The notes: a model not told the origin generated them from the letters alone. A stretch of DNA of 64,000 nucleotides from Sugiyamaella lignohabitans (GCF_001640025.1 NC_031671.1:1364001-1428000), one strand, 5' to 3'. Numbered from the stretch's first letter, positions 10,480 to 20,799 are shown. Numbers and translations are program-made.

Positions 10480-10745
10480 GGACCCTGAACTCCCATGACC
10501 CTAACCTCTATCGGATTTCAAAGTAGTAATATCCGTTGAGATATTGTTGGTAACGGGAACGGACTGTTGACGGTAGTAATAGCTGTGATACTACTGGTCG
10601 GACGGTCGCGAGGTGTTTGTTGTCAGACTAGTCTTTTAGGAACTTATATTATTTGTTGTTGGACTAATCAGGTTACTGGTGGTTTTGGAATTTGGAAAGG
10701 TGGCAGTTTTTGGTTTATTTTTGACTTTGGATCAACCTCGGCATC

Positions 10746-11558
10746 ATGGTCAACCAGAGGAAACCGCCTAAGGAACATCTCGTAGAGGTCGCTCCGGAGC
10801 CTGAGATTGAACCTATCGAGGCTGAAGAATTACCCACTGTGAATACTGATGGTATTAAGGATGATAGTAATCCCGAAAAGAAAGATGTTCATATGTCTCC
10901 ACTACAGATCATTCAGAAGATCCATCGGTACTCGACCTACTCGTTCTCGGGATTTCTGTTTCTCCACGCGAGCTCAGTCATCTTTGCCCCGGTTATCTCC
11001 CCTTCGTTTGGTGAATCTGTTTTACAGACAGCCAATCCAATCTATCAAGCGCCAGGTATTGAACCTCTTCTGGTTTATGGATCGTTGGCTGCTCATGTCA
11101 CGTCGGGGATCATCCTGCGTGCTCACAAGGCCTACTTGAATAAAAGGTACTATGATCAATGGAAACTACCTAGGTTTTCGCCATTGGCGGTGTCAGGATA
11201 TGTGGTACTTCCGTTTGTACTGGGCCATATTACCGCGTCACGAATAGCGCCACAGATTGTTTTGGGTGATAGTTCGCTTATATCTCTGCAGTATATAGCG
11301 CATGGTTTTCATCGACACCCTATTCTCAGCTGGCTGGCTTACATTCCTCTAGTATTTCTTGTCTCTCATCATGTAATATGGGGTTGGAAACGATGGCTCA
11401 ATCTGTTTGGTAAGAAGTATACCCGCAAGACATATGCTCTGTTTTCCACGATATTACTTTGTGGATACATTTCTCTTGCTAGAATCTCTCGTATGCCTAA
11501 AGTATCGGGATGGGTCGCTTCACAATTTGACAAAGTCTTTGCTGCGATTTATTTCTGA
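10746..11558 (+). CDS. MCP1: Mitochondrial outer-membrane protein MCP1 (Mdm10-complementing)
   Basis: The 270-residue protein has an acidic N-terminus (about 1-50) and then five or so hydrophobic helices with the DUF1691 pattern. Examples are HRYSTYSFSGFLFLHASSV near 60-78, LAAHVTSGIILRAHKAY near 114-130, and a third block with SHHVIWGWKRW near 207-217. The recurrent histidines recall cytochrome b-like folds. Mcp1 suppresses loss of ER-mitochondria tethering and is linked to lipid homeostasis and Vps13 recruitment at mitochondria. It is intronless with the ATG at 10746. Identification rests on the DUF1691 pattern and the length. Confidence 0.75.
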   Translation: MVNQRKPPKEHLVEVAPEPEIEPIEAEELPTVNTDGIKDDSNPEKKDVHMSPLQIIQKIHRYSTYSFSGFLFLHASSVIFAPVISPSFGESVLQTANPIYQAPGIEPLLVYGSLAAHVTSGIILRAHKAYLNKRYYDQWKLPRFSPLAVSGYVVLPFVLGHITASRIAPQIVLGDSSLISLQYIAHGFHRHPILSWLAYIPLVFLVSHHVIWGWKRWLNLFGKKYTRKTYALFSTILLCGYISLARISRMPKVSGWVASQFDKVFAAIYF

Positions 11559-12240
11559 TTTCATCATATTTGTTTTGCTCAATTGATAAAACACGGCTAT
11601 GATCTCACCCAACGTGTGGATCCGATTGGGTATATCTGATCTTTGTTAGATAGATCCCTATTTTGAATACAGTTCGGTCTTCAAAGTCTCAAAACACGAT
11701 AGTCCGTAATGTAATACGAGTTTTGCCGATTGCTCGCTGCAGTCGAGTCGGCAGTATTTATTGAATAATTAGTTTCTGTGTCAGTCCATGCCCTTTGTAT
11801 GCGACAAGTTATTGAATCATATTCGCGTCAAGGTTCAATATAGCTCTAATAGATATTGAACTTAATTCAGCTTAGAACATTTTCTTTTTAGCTTTGTGTT
11901 TAGCACTGTACCTTTTCTAGATATGATTCAGATCTGATCTCAACGGTACATGCATGTTTGACTCGGCCCAGAAATCCATGGCAACAAAAATCTTGGCTTT
12001 GTGTCAGTCAGCTATGCAATGAGCTTTGATGTATCTTAGCTCAGATCTGCGACAAGTTAATTCGTAACTTCAGTGATATTGTATGTACGTACACTTGTAA
12101 AGAATTGTTACATCTCTGATGTCACCTAAGTAGTGAGCTGAGCTTTGATAGTGCCTTCTGTAGTATAAATATAAATCGTTCTTTCCGAAAAGTTTTATCC
12201 ATCAGGCCCTTGACTGTTTAAAATTACAATCCAATTCAAA
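11559..12240. other. Intergenic promoter region of the Phe/Pro-repeat secreted protein
   Basis: A 680-bp spacer without a GC-rich element or recognisable gene. Its right end carries a TATA box. The middle is A/T-rich with several TTGAA-type repeats of no clear meaning. Confidence 0.5.
12164..12175 (+). promoter_or_regulatory. TATA box of the gene at 12241
   Basis: TATAAATATAAA, 66-77 bp upstream of the ATG. Its strength and closeness suggest high or inducible expression of the secreted protein. Confidence 0.6.
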
Positions 12241-13467
12241 ATGCAACCCTTTATTATCCTCGTAGTGAATGCTCTTATTGCTGCTACAGCAAACGCTGAG
12301 AACCCTCTCGACCACTTGCCCACCACTTTGTCGTCTGTTTTCAATGCTCCCCCCACTTCGGAGTCTACTGTGTCAACTTCCAAGTGCCCATATGAGCAAA
12401 TCTGGAAAGGTTTGAACCTTTTGCAAAGAAGTTATGGCTATTATCAGGCTACTTCAAACGAGCAGCAGGACAGTTCCAACTCCGATGTGACAAGTGCAAA
12501 CTGTACTAGCACTACTACAGTCACTAGAACTCACTATGTTCCTGAATTTGCCGAGGGTAATCCGTTCACTGGCTCCAACGCTTACGGTAGAGATGCTTTT
12601 GAGAAAAATTGGAACCAATTTTATGGACAGCCTACTGAAGTAGCACAGGATGGTGTTTGCACAGCATTTGTGTCTGTAACTGCTACACATACCATCCCAT
12701 CTGGCGTCCATCACGGACAGTTTGTTCATACTGGATTTCTTAGTGACCTTCCCAGTGGCTTCCCAACCGATTTCCCAACTGGTTTTCCTAGTGGAATGCC
12801 TCCTGCATTTCACTCTGGGTTCCCAACTGGTGTCCCCTCTGCGTTTGCTGCTCAAATGACTGGAGGTGAGGAGTTCCAGTCTCCTGGTGGATTGCCTAGG
12901 CCTCAAGGTGGTTTCCCTCAGCTTCCATCTGGATTCCCTACCGATTACGCTGGCTTTGCTAAAAACTTTCCCGATGATCTTCCCACCAGCTTCCCAGCTG
13001 CTGTTCCAACTTTCGTTGTTGACTATGTCAATGAATTGAAAACTGTCTTTCCTACAGGCTTGCCTACCAATTTTGTTGATCTAGTTAAGGAGCTACCTAC
13101 TACATTCCCTTCAGGTTTTCCCACACCAATTGCTGAAATTGCATTGAACTTCCAGAGTAGATTCGCCTCTTCAGTTCCTCCCAATTTCCCCACCAACTTC
13201 CCACTTGTTCCCCCAAATAGAGGGTTCGGAGGACAGTTCCCACAAGGAGGCTTAACTGGGGCTCCGACTGGCGCTCTTACTGGCGTACCTGCTGGCTCAC
13301 CTAGTGATTTGCCTTCTGGTCAGGCAAGCCCCGATGTTTCTGGAGGTTTCCAAGGTGGTGCCGTCGGAACTCCCGAAGCTGTTTCACCTTCAGCTGGTGA
13401 TGTCACTAATGCACCTTCAGCAGACTCGCTTCCTACTCCAAATTATGCTCAATTTCTTGGAAATTAA
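12241..13467 (+). CDS. Secreted low-complexity protein with Gly-Phe-Pro repeats
   Basis: The 408-residue protein has a signal peptide (about 1-19, cut near ANA). Next is a Cys-containing globular part (20-165; cysteines in SKCPYEQ, SANCTS and DGVCTAF) with TTTVTRTHYV and VSVTATHTIP strands of cell-wall protein style. The long tail (170-400) is built from more than a dozen imperfect units such as SGFPTDFPTGFPSG and later TGAPTGALTG. The Phe-Pro spacing makes an extended amphipathic or elastic tail plausible. No GPI signal is visible. I do not recognise a family. It may be a surface-active or wall-associated protein; that role is inference. Confidence 0.8.
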   Translation: MQPFIILVVNALIAATANAENPLDHLPTTLSSVFNAPPTSESTVSTSKCPYEQIWKGLNLLQRSYGYYQATSNEQQDSSNSDVTSANCTSTTTVTRTHYVPEFAEGNPFTGSNAYGRDAFEKNWNQFYGQPTEVAQDGVCTAFVSVTATHTIPSGVHHGQFVHTGFLSDLPSGFPTDFPTGFPSGMPPAFHSGFPTGVPSAFAAQMTGGEEFQSPGGLPRPQGGFPQLPSGFPTDYAGFAKNFPDDLPTSFPAAVPTFVVDYVNELKTVFPTGLPTNFVDLVKELPTTFPSGFPTPIAEIALNFQSRFASSVPPNFPTNFPLVPPNRGFGGQFPQGGLTGAPTGALTGVPAGSPSDLPSGQASPDVSGGFQGGAVGTPEAVSPSAGDVTNAPSADSLPTPNYAQFLGN

Positions 13468-13752
13468 TTTAATGCAACTGTCAAATGACTATTTATAGCC
13501 ATTTAAAAACGGTACCATTTTTTATCTTCTAGCCCTTCTTTCATAACCCTATATATAGTGAACATATCTGAATAAGGGTTTACTTTATGAGTCCACTGAC
13601 TGAATGGGTTTAATGAAAAACAAGTCTTACAGCACGCAAGCAGATCTTGGTATTGCAGAGTCCCTGCATACAGCACATGCATGGAAAAAAAGACCCCCAT
13701 CCATATTTCTATATAGTCTCTGTTGAAACAATTTCGCCAGTTACGGCCATAT

Positions 13753-14046
13753 CTAGAGTAAAATAAGATTTCCCGTCCGATCAATCATATTCAAGCCTCT
13801 AAGAGCCTTCATCAGTAATGCCGTGGGAGACCAGGCGTGAACAGAAGGTGTTGTAATTTCTTTTTGCCATGAGATTTCTTTTGGTATTACTTCGAGATAC
13901 CCTGCGTCGAGGGGGGTCTGCCTCCGGCGGCTGGGGCTCCACCCCAGACCCTGGTTGCTCCTGCTTCGCAGGAGAGGGCGTCCACGCCCAGCCAGAGGAG
14001 CTACGGTAATACTATCCCCATTTTCAGGAAACCCTGCTTTCTCCAC
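13753..14046 (-). pseudogene. Possible gene fragment interrupted by a half GC-rich element
   Basis: An ATG-less open frame of about 98 codons. Its two ends read like ordinary protein (GFPENGDSITVAPLAGRGR before, and EVIPKEISWQKEI then SVHAWSPTALLMKALRGL after), while the middle is translation of a half element. The latter part vaguely resembles the end of a carbohydrate-active enzyme, but I cannot name a family. It may be a relic of an inactivated gene or chance. Confidence 0.2.
13919..13974 (+). repeat. GC-rich element, left half with TTCGCA-type hairpin
   Basis: The left arm and adjacent hairpin are present and the right half is missing. It is preceded by a run of six G. One stem base is changed (ACCCCAG for GCCCCAG). 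Confidence 0.85.
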
Positions 14047-14146
14047 GTTGAATTATCAGCAGAAGCTTTGAAAGAGCAGAGCCTATTCCTCGCAGAAGCA
14101 GAAATAAGTTAAGTTAATTAAATGAGAAATATCTAGAATATATACA

Positions 14147-17095
14147 TTACCTTCGCATATCAGGTTTGACACGAGACTTTTGCAGCTCAATAACACTTTC
14201 AATCTTACTAAGTGCAAGCTCCAATAACTCTTTGCGCTGCTGGAGCTCAATATGACGACGAATTTTGACATCCTGCTTGGCAAAAGCTTCGACCTGTTCT
14301 TCAGTGAGACTCTTGCCTAATCTATTATCCAGCTCTCGCGGGAAATTGTAATAAAAATCAGACAAAAGCTCCACGTTCAGGAATAATACAGCTGTCTGAG
14401 TCAGTTTTTCAGCAACAACGTCAAGGAACACCTCTGGACAGTAATATTTATTTTCCTTGGACTTGCATTGACGAGACTTTACAGCGGCCATACGCAGCTT
14501 TAGAATATCGGCTCTATCACGCAGGAACACAGCTTCTCTTCCCTTGGTAAGAAGCGCTTGTGAAAATCCAAATGCTTCGGTACCTTCTGGTGGAGGATGT
14601 GGTGGGGTCGACGCATTACTCTTGTTTGTTCGAGTAGGTCGAGTCTGATCAACAAACTTCATCACCTGGGTCAGCTTGCTACTGCCAATATTTCGCTTGA
14701 GAGTTGCAAAAGTCGCCTCACACTGGCGAAGTTCTTCCTTCAACAAGTTATAACTGTGTTCACGTGAACTGGTCCATTCTCTGTCTTCGACTTCGACTTC
14801 ATATTTGTAAGGTTTAATACAGTTTTCTACTTGGTCGGCAGTAGAGTAGAACCGCATGTTCAGAATATCAGCAGTGGCTTCTTGGATAGCATTGCGAGCA
14901 TAAGGATGGTTCCTGAAGTTAGTCGCTGCTACAAGCTCATCCATCTCGTTGGTCAATTCATTGATAACAAGTGAAGTTGAAAGCCTTCCCATTCCCAGTT
15001 TAGTAAGGGCAGATGCAGAAGCATCAAGCTTACGATGCCAGAACACATCATCAGGTGCTGAATTTGGCAGTTCACTGATAGGTGGCTCAAACAAATCTGC
15101 TCCAACTGTGTACAGGTCTGAAGGATTGCCGCCTTTAGCGTTAGGAGATGGTGCTACCAGTGGCTTGTTCCAGTATCTCTGAGCAAGAATATCAAGTACT
15201 TTCTGATCGAGCTCACTTTTGAGTAGCTTGCGTACTTGATCTCTTCCGAGTTGTGAAGTGAGGTCCTTGAATGCAAGCTTAAAGCTGTCTACTGAGCCAG
15301 CTAAGTATGTCTGTGGAGTCAACACTCGATCGTTATATTCTACCTTGAACTGGTATGTTGCTTCTTCAAGCTCTTGGTGAATTGATTCGCATGTTGGTTC
15401 AAGACTGTTAGCCATGGTTTTCTCCAGTACGGTCATTAATTTCCGTCGAAGTTGTGAAGTTCCGACAGTAATCGCGGCATCCTTATACTCGGGATGCTGA
15501 GAGAAAAAGTTTTGCTCATTTTGTGATACCAACGTGGTAATGTTATTCGAACTTCGTCGGAATAAACCGCCAACTGGTGTTGGGGCTCTAGTAATGACAC
15601 CCACATATCCCATTTTCAATGGATACGATTTGTTGGTCAGAACGTCATATCCTCTATCAGGGTCAACCAAGTCCATTTTCGTGATAACGCCAATGGTTCT
15701 CTCACCTCTAGGATCAACTCTTCGACTGGCTTTAAGAGCGCTGCTGTTGGCCAAATCAACATCGGCAGCTGAAATAGCAAGAATGACATTTGGCTGTTGA
15801 ATGTATTTCTCACACAGCTCGTTGATTCGTTGCTTTAAACTTCCGGGCTGATCTGATGCTGCTACTTGAATATAACCAGGCAAGTCAATCAATGTCAGGT
15901 CGGGAATGTGTGGCGAATATATATGCAATTGAATGGGTTCGTCAGAGACAGCTTCGCTATCAGGAACTGACAAGTTCAAGTCGGTCAGGGTCTTTTGAAT
16001 TTGGGAAAAATCGGTCACTTTGCCAATACCTAATGCAGGGAACTCACCATACTCGGCTGCTGAGTCGGGGGTATTAATAAGTGTCAATTCAATTGGTCGT
16101 CTCGTAACCATATTGGAACCTTTTGGTAAAAACTCATGACCGACTATAGCTTCTAAAACAGACGATTTACCTGAACTCTGTGATCCAATAACAACAATCG
16201 ATGGCAGCTGTAACGTATCCGACTGGTCCACACGCTGTAAAATAGACCTGATCTCGATCATTTTCTTGGTCAACACCATCATTTGGTCTTCAGTACCCGC
16301 TGACATCGATCCATCGGGATTCGTCTCGTCATCAACACCAAGTGCTACTCCAGCAGCCAATGCAGCAGCTCCAGCACCATTACCTTCTTCACCACCACCT
16401 CCACCACCACTGCTACTGTTTTGACCATTGCCACCGTTTCCAGAACTCGACTCGCTGTCATCAGCAGCTTTATCGGCAGCTTTTGAATCCCAGAACTCTC
16501 CTAAACTGAAATCTGGAAGTTCTATATTCTCAAGAGCAGACTTGGCTGATGAAAATGCTCCAGTAATCATATCCGACGCTTGATGTAGCTTATCCACTGT
16601 ATAACTCGATGCTTCTTGAACTTTGTAACTGACATAAGCTGCGCCTCCAACAACTGTACTAGCGGCTGCAGCAGGTACTCGAATCACTTTTGCAAAGAAC
16701 TTTGGAATTGAATAAATCGAAAAGAGCCGGGTCGTCATGTTCGCACCGGATGATCCTCCTGGCATCACCGGAGTATGTAATCTGCGAAGAAAAGGCGACG
16801 GATACTGTAACAAGAGAGTATTACCAGGGGCCATACGTTTAGTAATTTCCAGTTTCGACTGTGCTGACAGTGGACTGTGAGATTTAGAAAGTTTTGAAAC
16901 CGGATTGGCACTTGAAAATAGCCTTCTACTCACAGTAGTCGCAGTAGTCGAAACCCCATCTAAACCCGACCGGTGGCTACCATGACCGCCGGTTGATTTC
17001 ACAAAAGAACCCAGTTCTTTCGACACCGCACTCCCACCGGCCGTTCCCGCACGAACAACACCAGTTCTGGTGCGACCAGCAACACGGGCCAACAT
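14147..17095 (-). CDS. MGM1: Mitochondrial dynamin-like GTPase MGM1 (OPA1 family)
   Basis: The protein is 982 residues from the ATG at 17095. The frame extends to 17137 only through a GTG. Numbered from 17095, the N-terminus is an Arg-rich mitochondrial presequence. A transmembrane segment lies near 138-158, and a second hydrophobic stretch AAALAAGVALG near 243-254 is a candidate rhomboid (Pcp1) cleavage site. The GTPase domain follows with P-loop GSQSSGKSS (about 304-312), the TRRP switch, DLPG and TKMD. The stalk and GED-like C-terminal helices end near PDMRR. Mgm1 drives inner-membrane fusion and cristae shape, with long and short forms made by rhomboid cleavage. A Gly/Ser/Asn-rich linker precedes the candidate cleavage site. 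Confidence 0.93.
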   Translation of the reverse strand: MLARVAGRTRTGVVRAGTAGGSAVSKELGSFVKSTGGHGSHRSGLDGVSTTATTVSRRLFSSANPVSKLSKSHSPLSAQSKLEITKRMAPGNTLLLQYPSPFLRRLHTPVMPGGSSGANMTTRLFSIYSIPKFFAKVIRVPAAAASTVVGGAAYVSYKVQEASSYTVDKLHQASDMITGAFSSAKSALENIELPDFSLGEFWDSKAADKAADDSESSSGNGGNGQNSSSGGGGGGEEGNGAGAAALAAGVALGVDDETNPDGSMSAGTEDQMMVLTKKMIEIRSILQRVDQSDTLQLPSIVVIGSQSSGKSSVLEAIVGHEFLPKGSNMVTRRPIELTLINTPDSAAEYGEFPALGIGKVTDFSQIQKTLTDLNLSVPDSEAVSDEPIQLHIYSPHIPDLTLIDLPGYIQVAASDQPGSLKQRINELCEKYIQQPNVILAISAADVDLANSSALKASRRVDPRGERTIGVITKMDLVDPDRGYDVLTNKSYPLKMGYVGVITRAPTPVGGLFRRSSNNITTLVSQNEQNFFSQHPEYKDAAITVGTSQLRRKLMTVLEKTMANSLEPTCESIHQELEEATYQFKVEYNDRVLTPQTYLAGSVDSFKLAFKDLTSQLGRDQVRKLLKSELDQKVLDILAQRYWNKPLVAPSPNAKGGNPSDLYTVGADLFEPPISELPNSAPDDVFWHRKLDASASALTKLGMGRLSTSLVINELTNEMDELVAATNFRNHPYARNAIQEATADILNMRFYSTADQVENCIKPYKYEVEVEDREWTSSREHSYNLLKEELRQCEATFATLKRNIGSSKLTQVMKFVDQTRPTRTNKSNASTPPHPPPEGTEAFGFSQALLTKGREAVFLRDRADILKLRMAAVKSRQCKSKENKYYCPEVFLDVVAEKLTQTAVLFLNVELLSDFYYNFPRELDNRLGKSLTEEQVEAFAKQDVKIRRHIELQQRKELLELALSKIESVIELQKSRVKPDMRR

Positions 17096-17407
17096 GATAT
17101 GATGACCAATCCAAACGGTTCCCAGCTCAAGCTTCACTATCCAGCTTTGATCTCCTGACCTTCAGATAAAAATTCTCTTCAATAAATTTCACACGGGACT
17201 CTCTACACTTGCATCACACTCGCTAAACAACCAATAACCAATAGCACGAGCGCAATCACAAGCAAAAATCACTCCCACAAAACAGTCTAGCAACCGTAAA
17301 TCTCCTGACGCACCAGAGGCAAATAAATAAATAAACCTCCTTCACTTCACGACATTCAGCCGTGCGCCCCAATCCGGCTCTCAGGGGTAACTCCAGGGGG
17401 TGGGCTC

Positions 17408-17468
17408 TGCCTCCGGCGGCTGGGGCTCCGCCCCAGACCCCGCGGCTCCTCTCGCTGCGCTCGAGTCG
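17408..17468 (+). repeat. GC-rich element, left half with CTCGAG-type hairpin
   Basis: The left arm and the CTCGCTGCGCTCGAG hairpin end near the usual loop boundary. A degenerate right half of the same hairpin type faces it 172 bp away. Confidence 0.85.
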
Positions 17469-17640
17469 GGTGTCGGGGGTCGCCAGCAACCGGGGTGGGT
17501 TTACTGGTGGTATAAAAAGGGGTAGGAGCCGACCCTGGATGGGTTTAGGTGGTGAACCCGTGGTACGGTCACCGGCGGAATCTCGCCCGTACCAGCACTT
17601 TTTCACCAGCCCCATCCGGCTGTGCACCCTCCGCATATTA

Positions 17641-17692
17641 GAGTCGAGCGAAGCGAGCTACGGGTCCGGGCAGAGCCCGGCCGCCGGAGGCA
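17641..17692 (-). repeat. GC-rich element, degenerate right half
   Basis: It keeps GAGCGAAGCGAG and the arm end GCCGCCGGAGGCA. The arm hairpin reads CCGGGCAGAGCCCGG, with different bases but an intact stem, which points to paired change. The right flank forms another small hairpin (CCCCCTACCCGGTGGGGG). Confidence 0.75.
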
Positions 17693-18390
17693 GCACCCCC
17701 TACCCGGTGGGGGTCACCCCGACCCCCGCCCCACGGAACAGCAGGGACTCGAAACCGGTTGGAAAGGGCTGTGGGAGCAGGGGGGAGTTAAGGTTTCCGT
17801 GGAGAGCCGGGAAATGGAGGGTTGTTTTTGCTTTTGGGAAGGTTGAAATGGTCAGGTGAGCGGAGGAAGTTTATCCGTTTGAATGGGTAAGCGATAATTT
17901 ACCGGTAGGTGATAGGCAGGAGCGACAATGTGCCGTCAGGTCCGTGTCCGTTTATACTGGCTGTACCCCACAGGTAGCACCACTTTTTTTTTCTGACCGG
18001 GACCCGCAGTTGGGAGTATTATGGCCGCTGCGTTTGACCGGGGCTAGAAAGGTGGGGGATAGGCCTCCTGCTGCAGCCAAATCGCACATATAAAAACAAT
18101 CCCACCACCAATAGTGGGGTGTTGATATATAAAATCACTGCCGGTCTTAACGTGTTGCCGATTATATAATACGGAGCTTGAACTTGGTTCCGTTCACGCC
18201 ACTGCTTAGTGTTTATTGCTTTATTTCCACTTGGGTCTATTGAGTTTCGTCTTGTGTTAAGACTGGTGAATCGGGTATTTCTTTTGGTTTCATTTTATTT
18301 CATTTATTTGAGTTGACAGTCCAATTATTGGTTTCGGATTGGATTTCGCATTTACTTTTAGATCTCAAGAAGCTGTTATACTACTGTTCA

Positions 18391-18555
18391 GTTGCTGGCT
18401 TTGCTACTGGCTTTGCTACTGACTCTGCTACTGGATTTGCTACTGACTTTGTTACTTCTCTCCCACTGACTCTTACTGGTTCTGTTGCTGGCTCTGATAC
18501 TCTGTTACTGACTTCGCTACTGGATCTGATACTTACTCTGCTACTGACTGTCCTC
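18391..18555 (+). repeat. Degenerate 12-bp tandem array before the Mic60-like gene
   Basis: Units of the form GCTACTGGCTTT recur about a dozen times with drift. The array ends about 130 bp before the ATG, so it probably lies in the promoter or leader. It can be read as a Thr/Ala-like open frame but has no credible start. Confidence 0.7.
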
Positions 18556-18684
18556 TCTGGTATCTCTACGTCTACTAAATATTCTTTCTACCTCTTCTTT
18601 CTGAAACTTTTTTTCACTTCCTCTCTAGGTACAGTCAATTTATTCGATTCTGGTTGAATTTTCACAAAGTAGATCACATTTGCA

Positions 18685-20100
18685 ATGCTGCGCCGTCCTG
18701 AGTACTCTAGAGCCCTTACCGGCTCGTTAAAGTCCTCGTCGCTGCTATACACATCGTCCAGTCCTTCTGCCTCCCAGAGCACGAATGTAACTCGAATCAC
18801 AACCTCGCTACGGACATTCCAAAAAGCTGCACAGGCTCCAAACAGATCGTTTTCATTCTCCCATTATCAAACACAGCATAGTTCGTCTGGATCCAATGGA
18901 TCCGGATCGTCTTCTTCCTCGTCGTCGTCGTCCTCTGCTGGTTCTTCGTCGTCGTCTTCATTATTTATGAAACTAAGCTTGGCTGCCGCCTCGGTTGTAT
19001 CTCTATACGCAGCATCTACCTATGCTGTATGGTCGTTGCAAGAATCCAATCCTTCTATATACAAGACATTCGACAGACACATTCCATTGGGACATTATAT
19101 CCTCGAGTTCCTCGAAGAACGACAGTATCAAGAGAAAATGCGAACAAGGAAAGAATTCTACGATTCTCAGGGGTCTGTACAGCCATACGTCTCAAGAACA
19201 TATAAAGGAGCAGCTGGAGACGAGCAGGATGACCATTCCAGCCATTCCAAGGCCACTTCTTCTGGAAAAGGTGGCAGCTCGTCGGTAACTCACGACCCAC
19301 TTTCTCCCGAACGGTTTTTCGATGCTAAATCAGGAACAGTAGGACTAGGAGAGCGAGAGTATCTTCCTCTGATTTTACTACCCGATACTAACAACCCTGT
19401 TGTGCATGAGATTTCCATGTCACTCAACGTTCTTATCTCATCTGTAAATGCATCTGCCGTGTCTGACGAGACGGTGAACAATGTGTCACAACTGTTCCAC
19501 CGATTGTCTGAAGAAACCAAATCGGAAAAGCATCTTCAACAGGACAGTAAACTGTTTGAAGAAGAAGCTCAAGTGTTTACATCTTTAGTCGACGCATTCA
19601 AACAGGTCCGTCCTAAAGCCGGTTCTACCGACGAATCTGAGGCTCGTCTGTACCGTCAGTACGCAGAAAACTACCACAAACGACTCGCCAACGAGATTCT
19701 CCGTGCCGAGAACATTCTCATTGCCCATTGTAACACTATCAACGCCACTATCCGCGAACCCCGTCCCTTTTCACTACAACCACCGGTCAAACCCTCTTCC
19801 ACTACGTCTAAGATCAATACCACCACGACCAGTAGCACCAGTTACGCCAAACCCGACTTTGCATTGCCAACCACCGATATCCTAGAACTCCAAATCTCGT
19901 TCAACCTCCTCGTCTCTGCATTACACGACCACACCAACCTGCCGCTCTCCCCCTACATCCAGGGCATCAAATCCGCCATTGCAGCCTCCAACCACTCCAA
20001 CAAAGAAGAGCTCATCCACCGGGCACTCCAAGGCGTCCGCATCCCCGACGACGTCGACATCAAGCCCATCATCCAGGACGTACTCTCGGACTACAAATAG
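18685..20100 (+). CDS. Mic60/mitofilin-like inner-membrane protein, short form
   Basis: The 471-residue protein has an Arg/Ser-rich presequence, a long Ser run (about 68-92) and one transmembrane segment (95-115). The next part, NPSIYKTFDRHIPLGHYILEF, matches the region just after the Mic60 membrane anchor. A block near 245-262 (NNPVVHEISMSLNVLISSVN) and the C-terminus (ISFNLLVSALHDH ... IHRALQGVRIP) follow the mitofilin pattern. Usual fungal Mic60 has a longer central coiled coil that is mostly missing here. Mic60 anchors MICOS at crista junctions. The assignment is by pattern only; another single-span inner-membrane protein remains possible. A full GC-rich element starts 30 bp after the stop. 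Confidence 0.5.
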   Translation: MLRRPEYSRALTGSLKSSSLLYTSSSPSASQSTNVTRITTSLRTFQKAAQAPNRSFSFSHYQTQHSSSGSNGSGSSSSSSSSSSAGSSSSSSLFMKLSLAAASVVSLYAASTYAVWSLQESNPSIYKTFDRHIPLGHYILEFLEERQYQEKMRTRKEFYDSQGSVQPYVSRTYKGAAGDEQDDHSSHSKATSSGKGGSSSVTHDPLSPERFFDAKSGTVGLGEREYLPLILLPDTNNPVVHEISMSLNVLISSVNASAVSDETVNNVSQLFHRLSEETKSEKHLQQDSKLFEEEAQVFTSLVDAFKQVRPKAGSTDESEARLYRQYAENYHKRLANEILRAENILIAHCNTINATIREPRPFSLQPPVKPSSTTSKINTTTTSSTSYAKPDFALPTTDILELQISFNLLVSALHDHTNLPLSPYIQGIKSAIAASNHSNKEELIHRALQGVRIPDDVDIKPIIQDVLSDYK

Positions 20101-20129
20101 ATTTCTCTGCTCTCTGTAGCGGGTCAGCC

Positions 20130-20267
20130 TGCCTCCGGCGGCTGGGGCTCCGCCCCAGACCCCGTGGCTCCTGCTTCGCAGGAGATTCTGGGACCGTGGA
20201 CGGACCGACTCGAGCGCAGCGAGAGGAGCAACCAGGGTCTGGGGCGGAGCCCCAGCCGCCGGAGGCA
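20130..20267 (+). repeat. GC-rich hairpin element, full copy, plus orientation
   Basis: An intact 138-bp copy beginning 30 bp after the Mic60-like stop codon, placed where a transcript 3' end is expected. Confidence 0.92.
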
Positions 20268-20799
20268 GGTGGCACGGCTAGCGGTTGCGGGGATTGTCAG
20301 GGTACGATCTTCAGGGGGTGTTTCCTGCCGATCTGTGGGGCAAATCTGGCACACCGTTTTTCAGGGGTACCTAGAATTAGAAACAAAAGTCATTTCCAGG
20401 CTTTTGTTTTGATTATATTGCAAGTTTGAGTTTTTGAATCTAATTCCGGCCACTGGAATTGAAGCTATCAGAGAAGGAGTACCAGAAGATACGAGCTCTG
20501 GATAGTGTCCGTAGAACTCTTCCGAGGCAGTTGCCAAAATTATTTTGTTTGTCTCAAATCAGCCGGAGAATTCAATTCTTCCAAGTGAAATGTACAGTAA
20601 AAAGAATCCTGAATTGAATCCCTCAGGAGTCTGAAAGGGAACTGCGGAAAAAAGAGCGGAAATTAGAGGTCCCACTGAACACCCCCAAAATTAGACTGCC
20701 GAATTACCCAATGGCATCACAGATCCATCACTGACTTTCGAATGTTCCGCAGGCGCCGGAACCAGCCAGACCATTCTTGGCCCTCCGTCCCCCAAACTC

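Larger units (their letters stand above)
9893..10745. other. Divergent promoter region between OYE and MCP1
   Basis: It contains a TATA box for the OYE gene, a GC-rich patch with CGG/CCG triplets around 10140-10185 that could bind zinc-cluster regulators, and one full GC-rich element. No gene was found. Confidence 0.55.
17096..18684. other. Intergenic region with two half elements and a degenerate tandem repeat
   Basis: A 1.6-kb divergent spacer between MGM1 and the Mic60-like gene. It has facing left and right half elements (17408-17468 and 17641-17692), a C-rich hairpin after the second, and a degenerate 12-bp repeat array close to the downstream start. No gene was found. Confidence 0.55.

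Noticed and set aside
12241..13467. GPI-anchored flocculin
   Set aside because: There is a signal peptide and a repeat tail, but no C-terminal hydrophobic GPI signal and few Ser/Thr-rich repeats.
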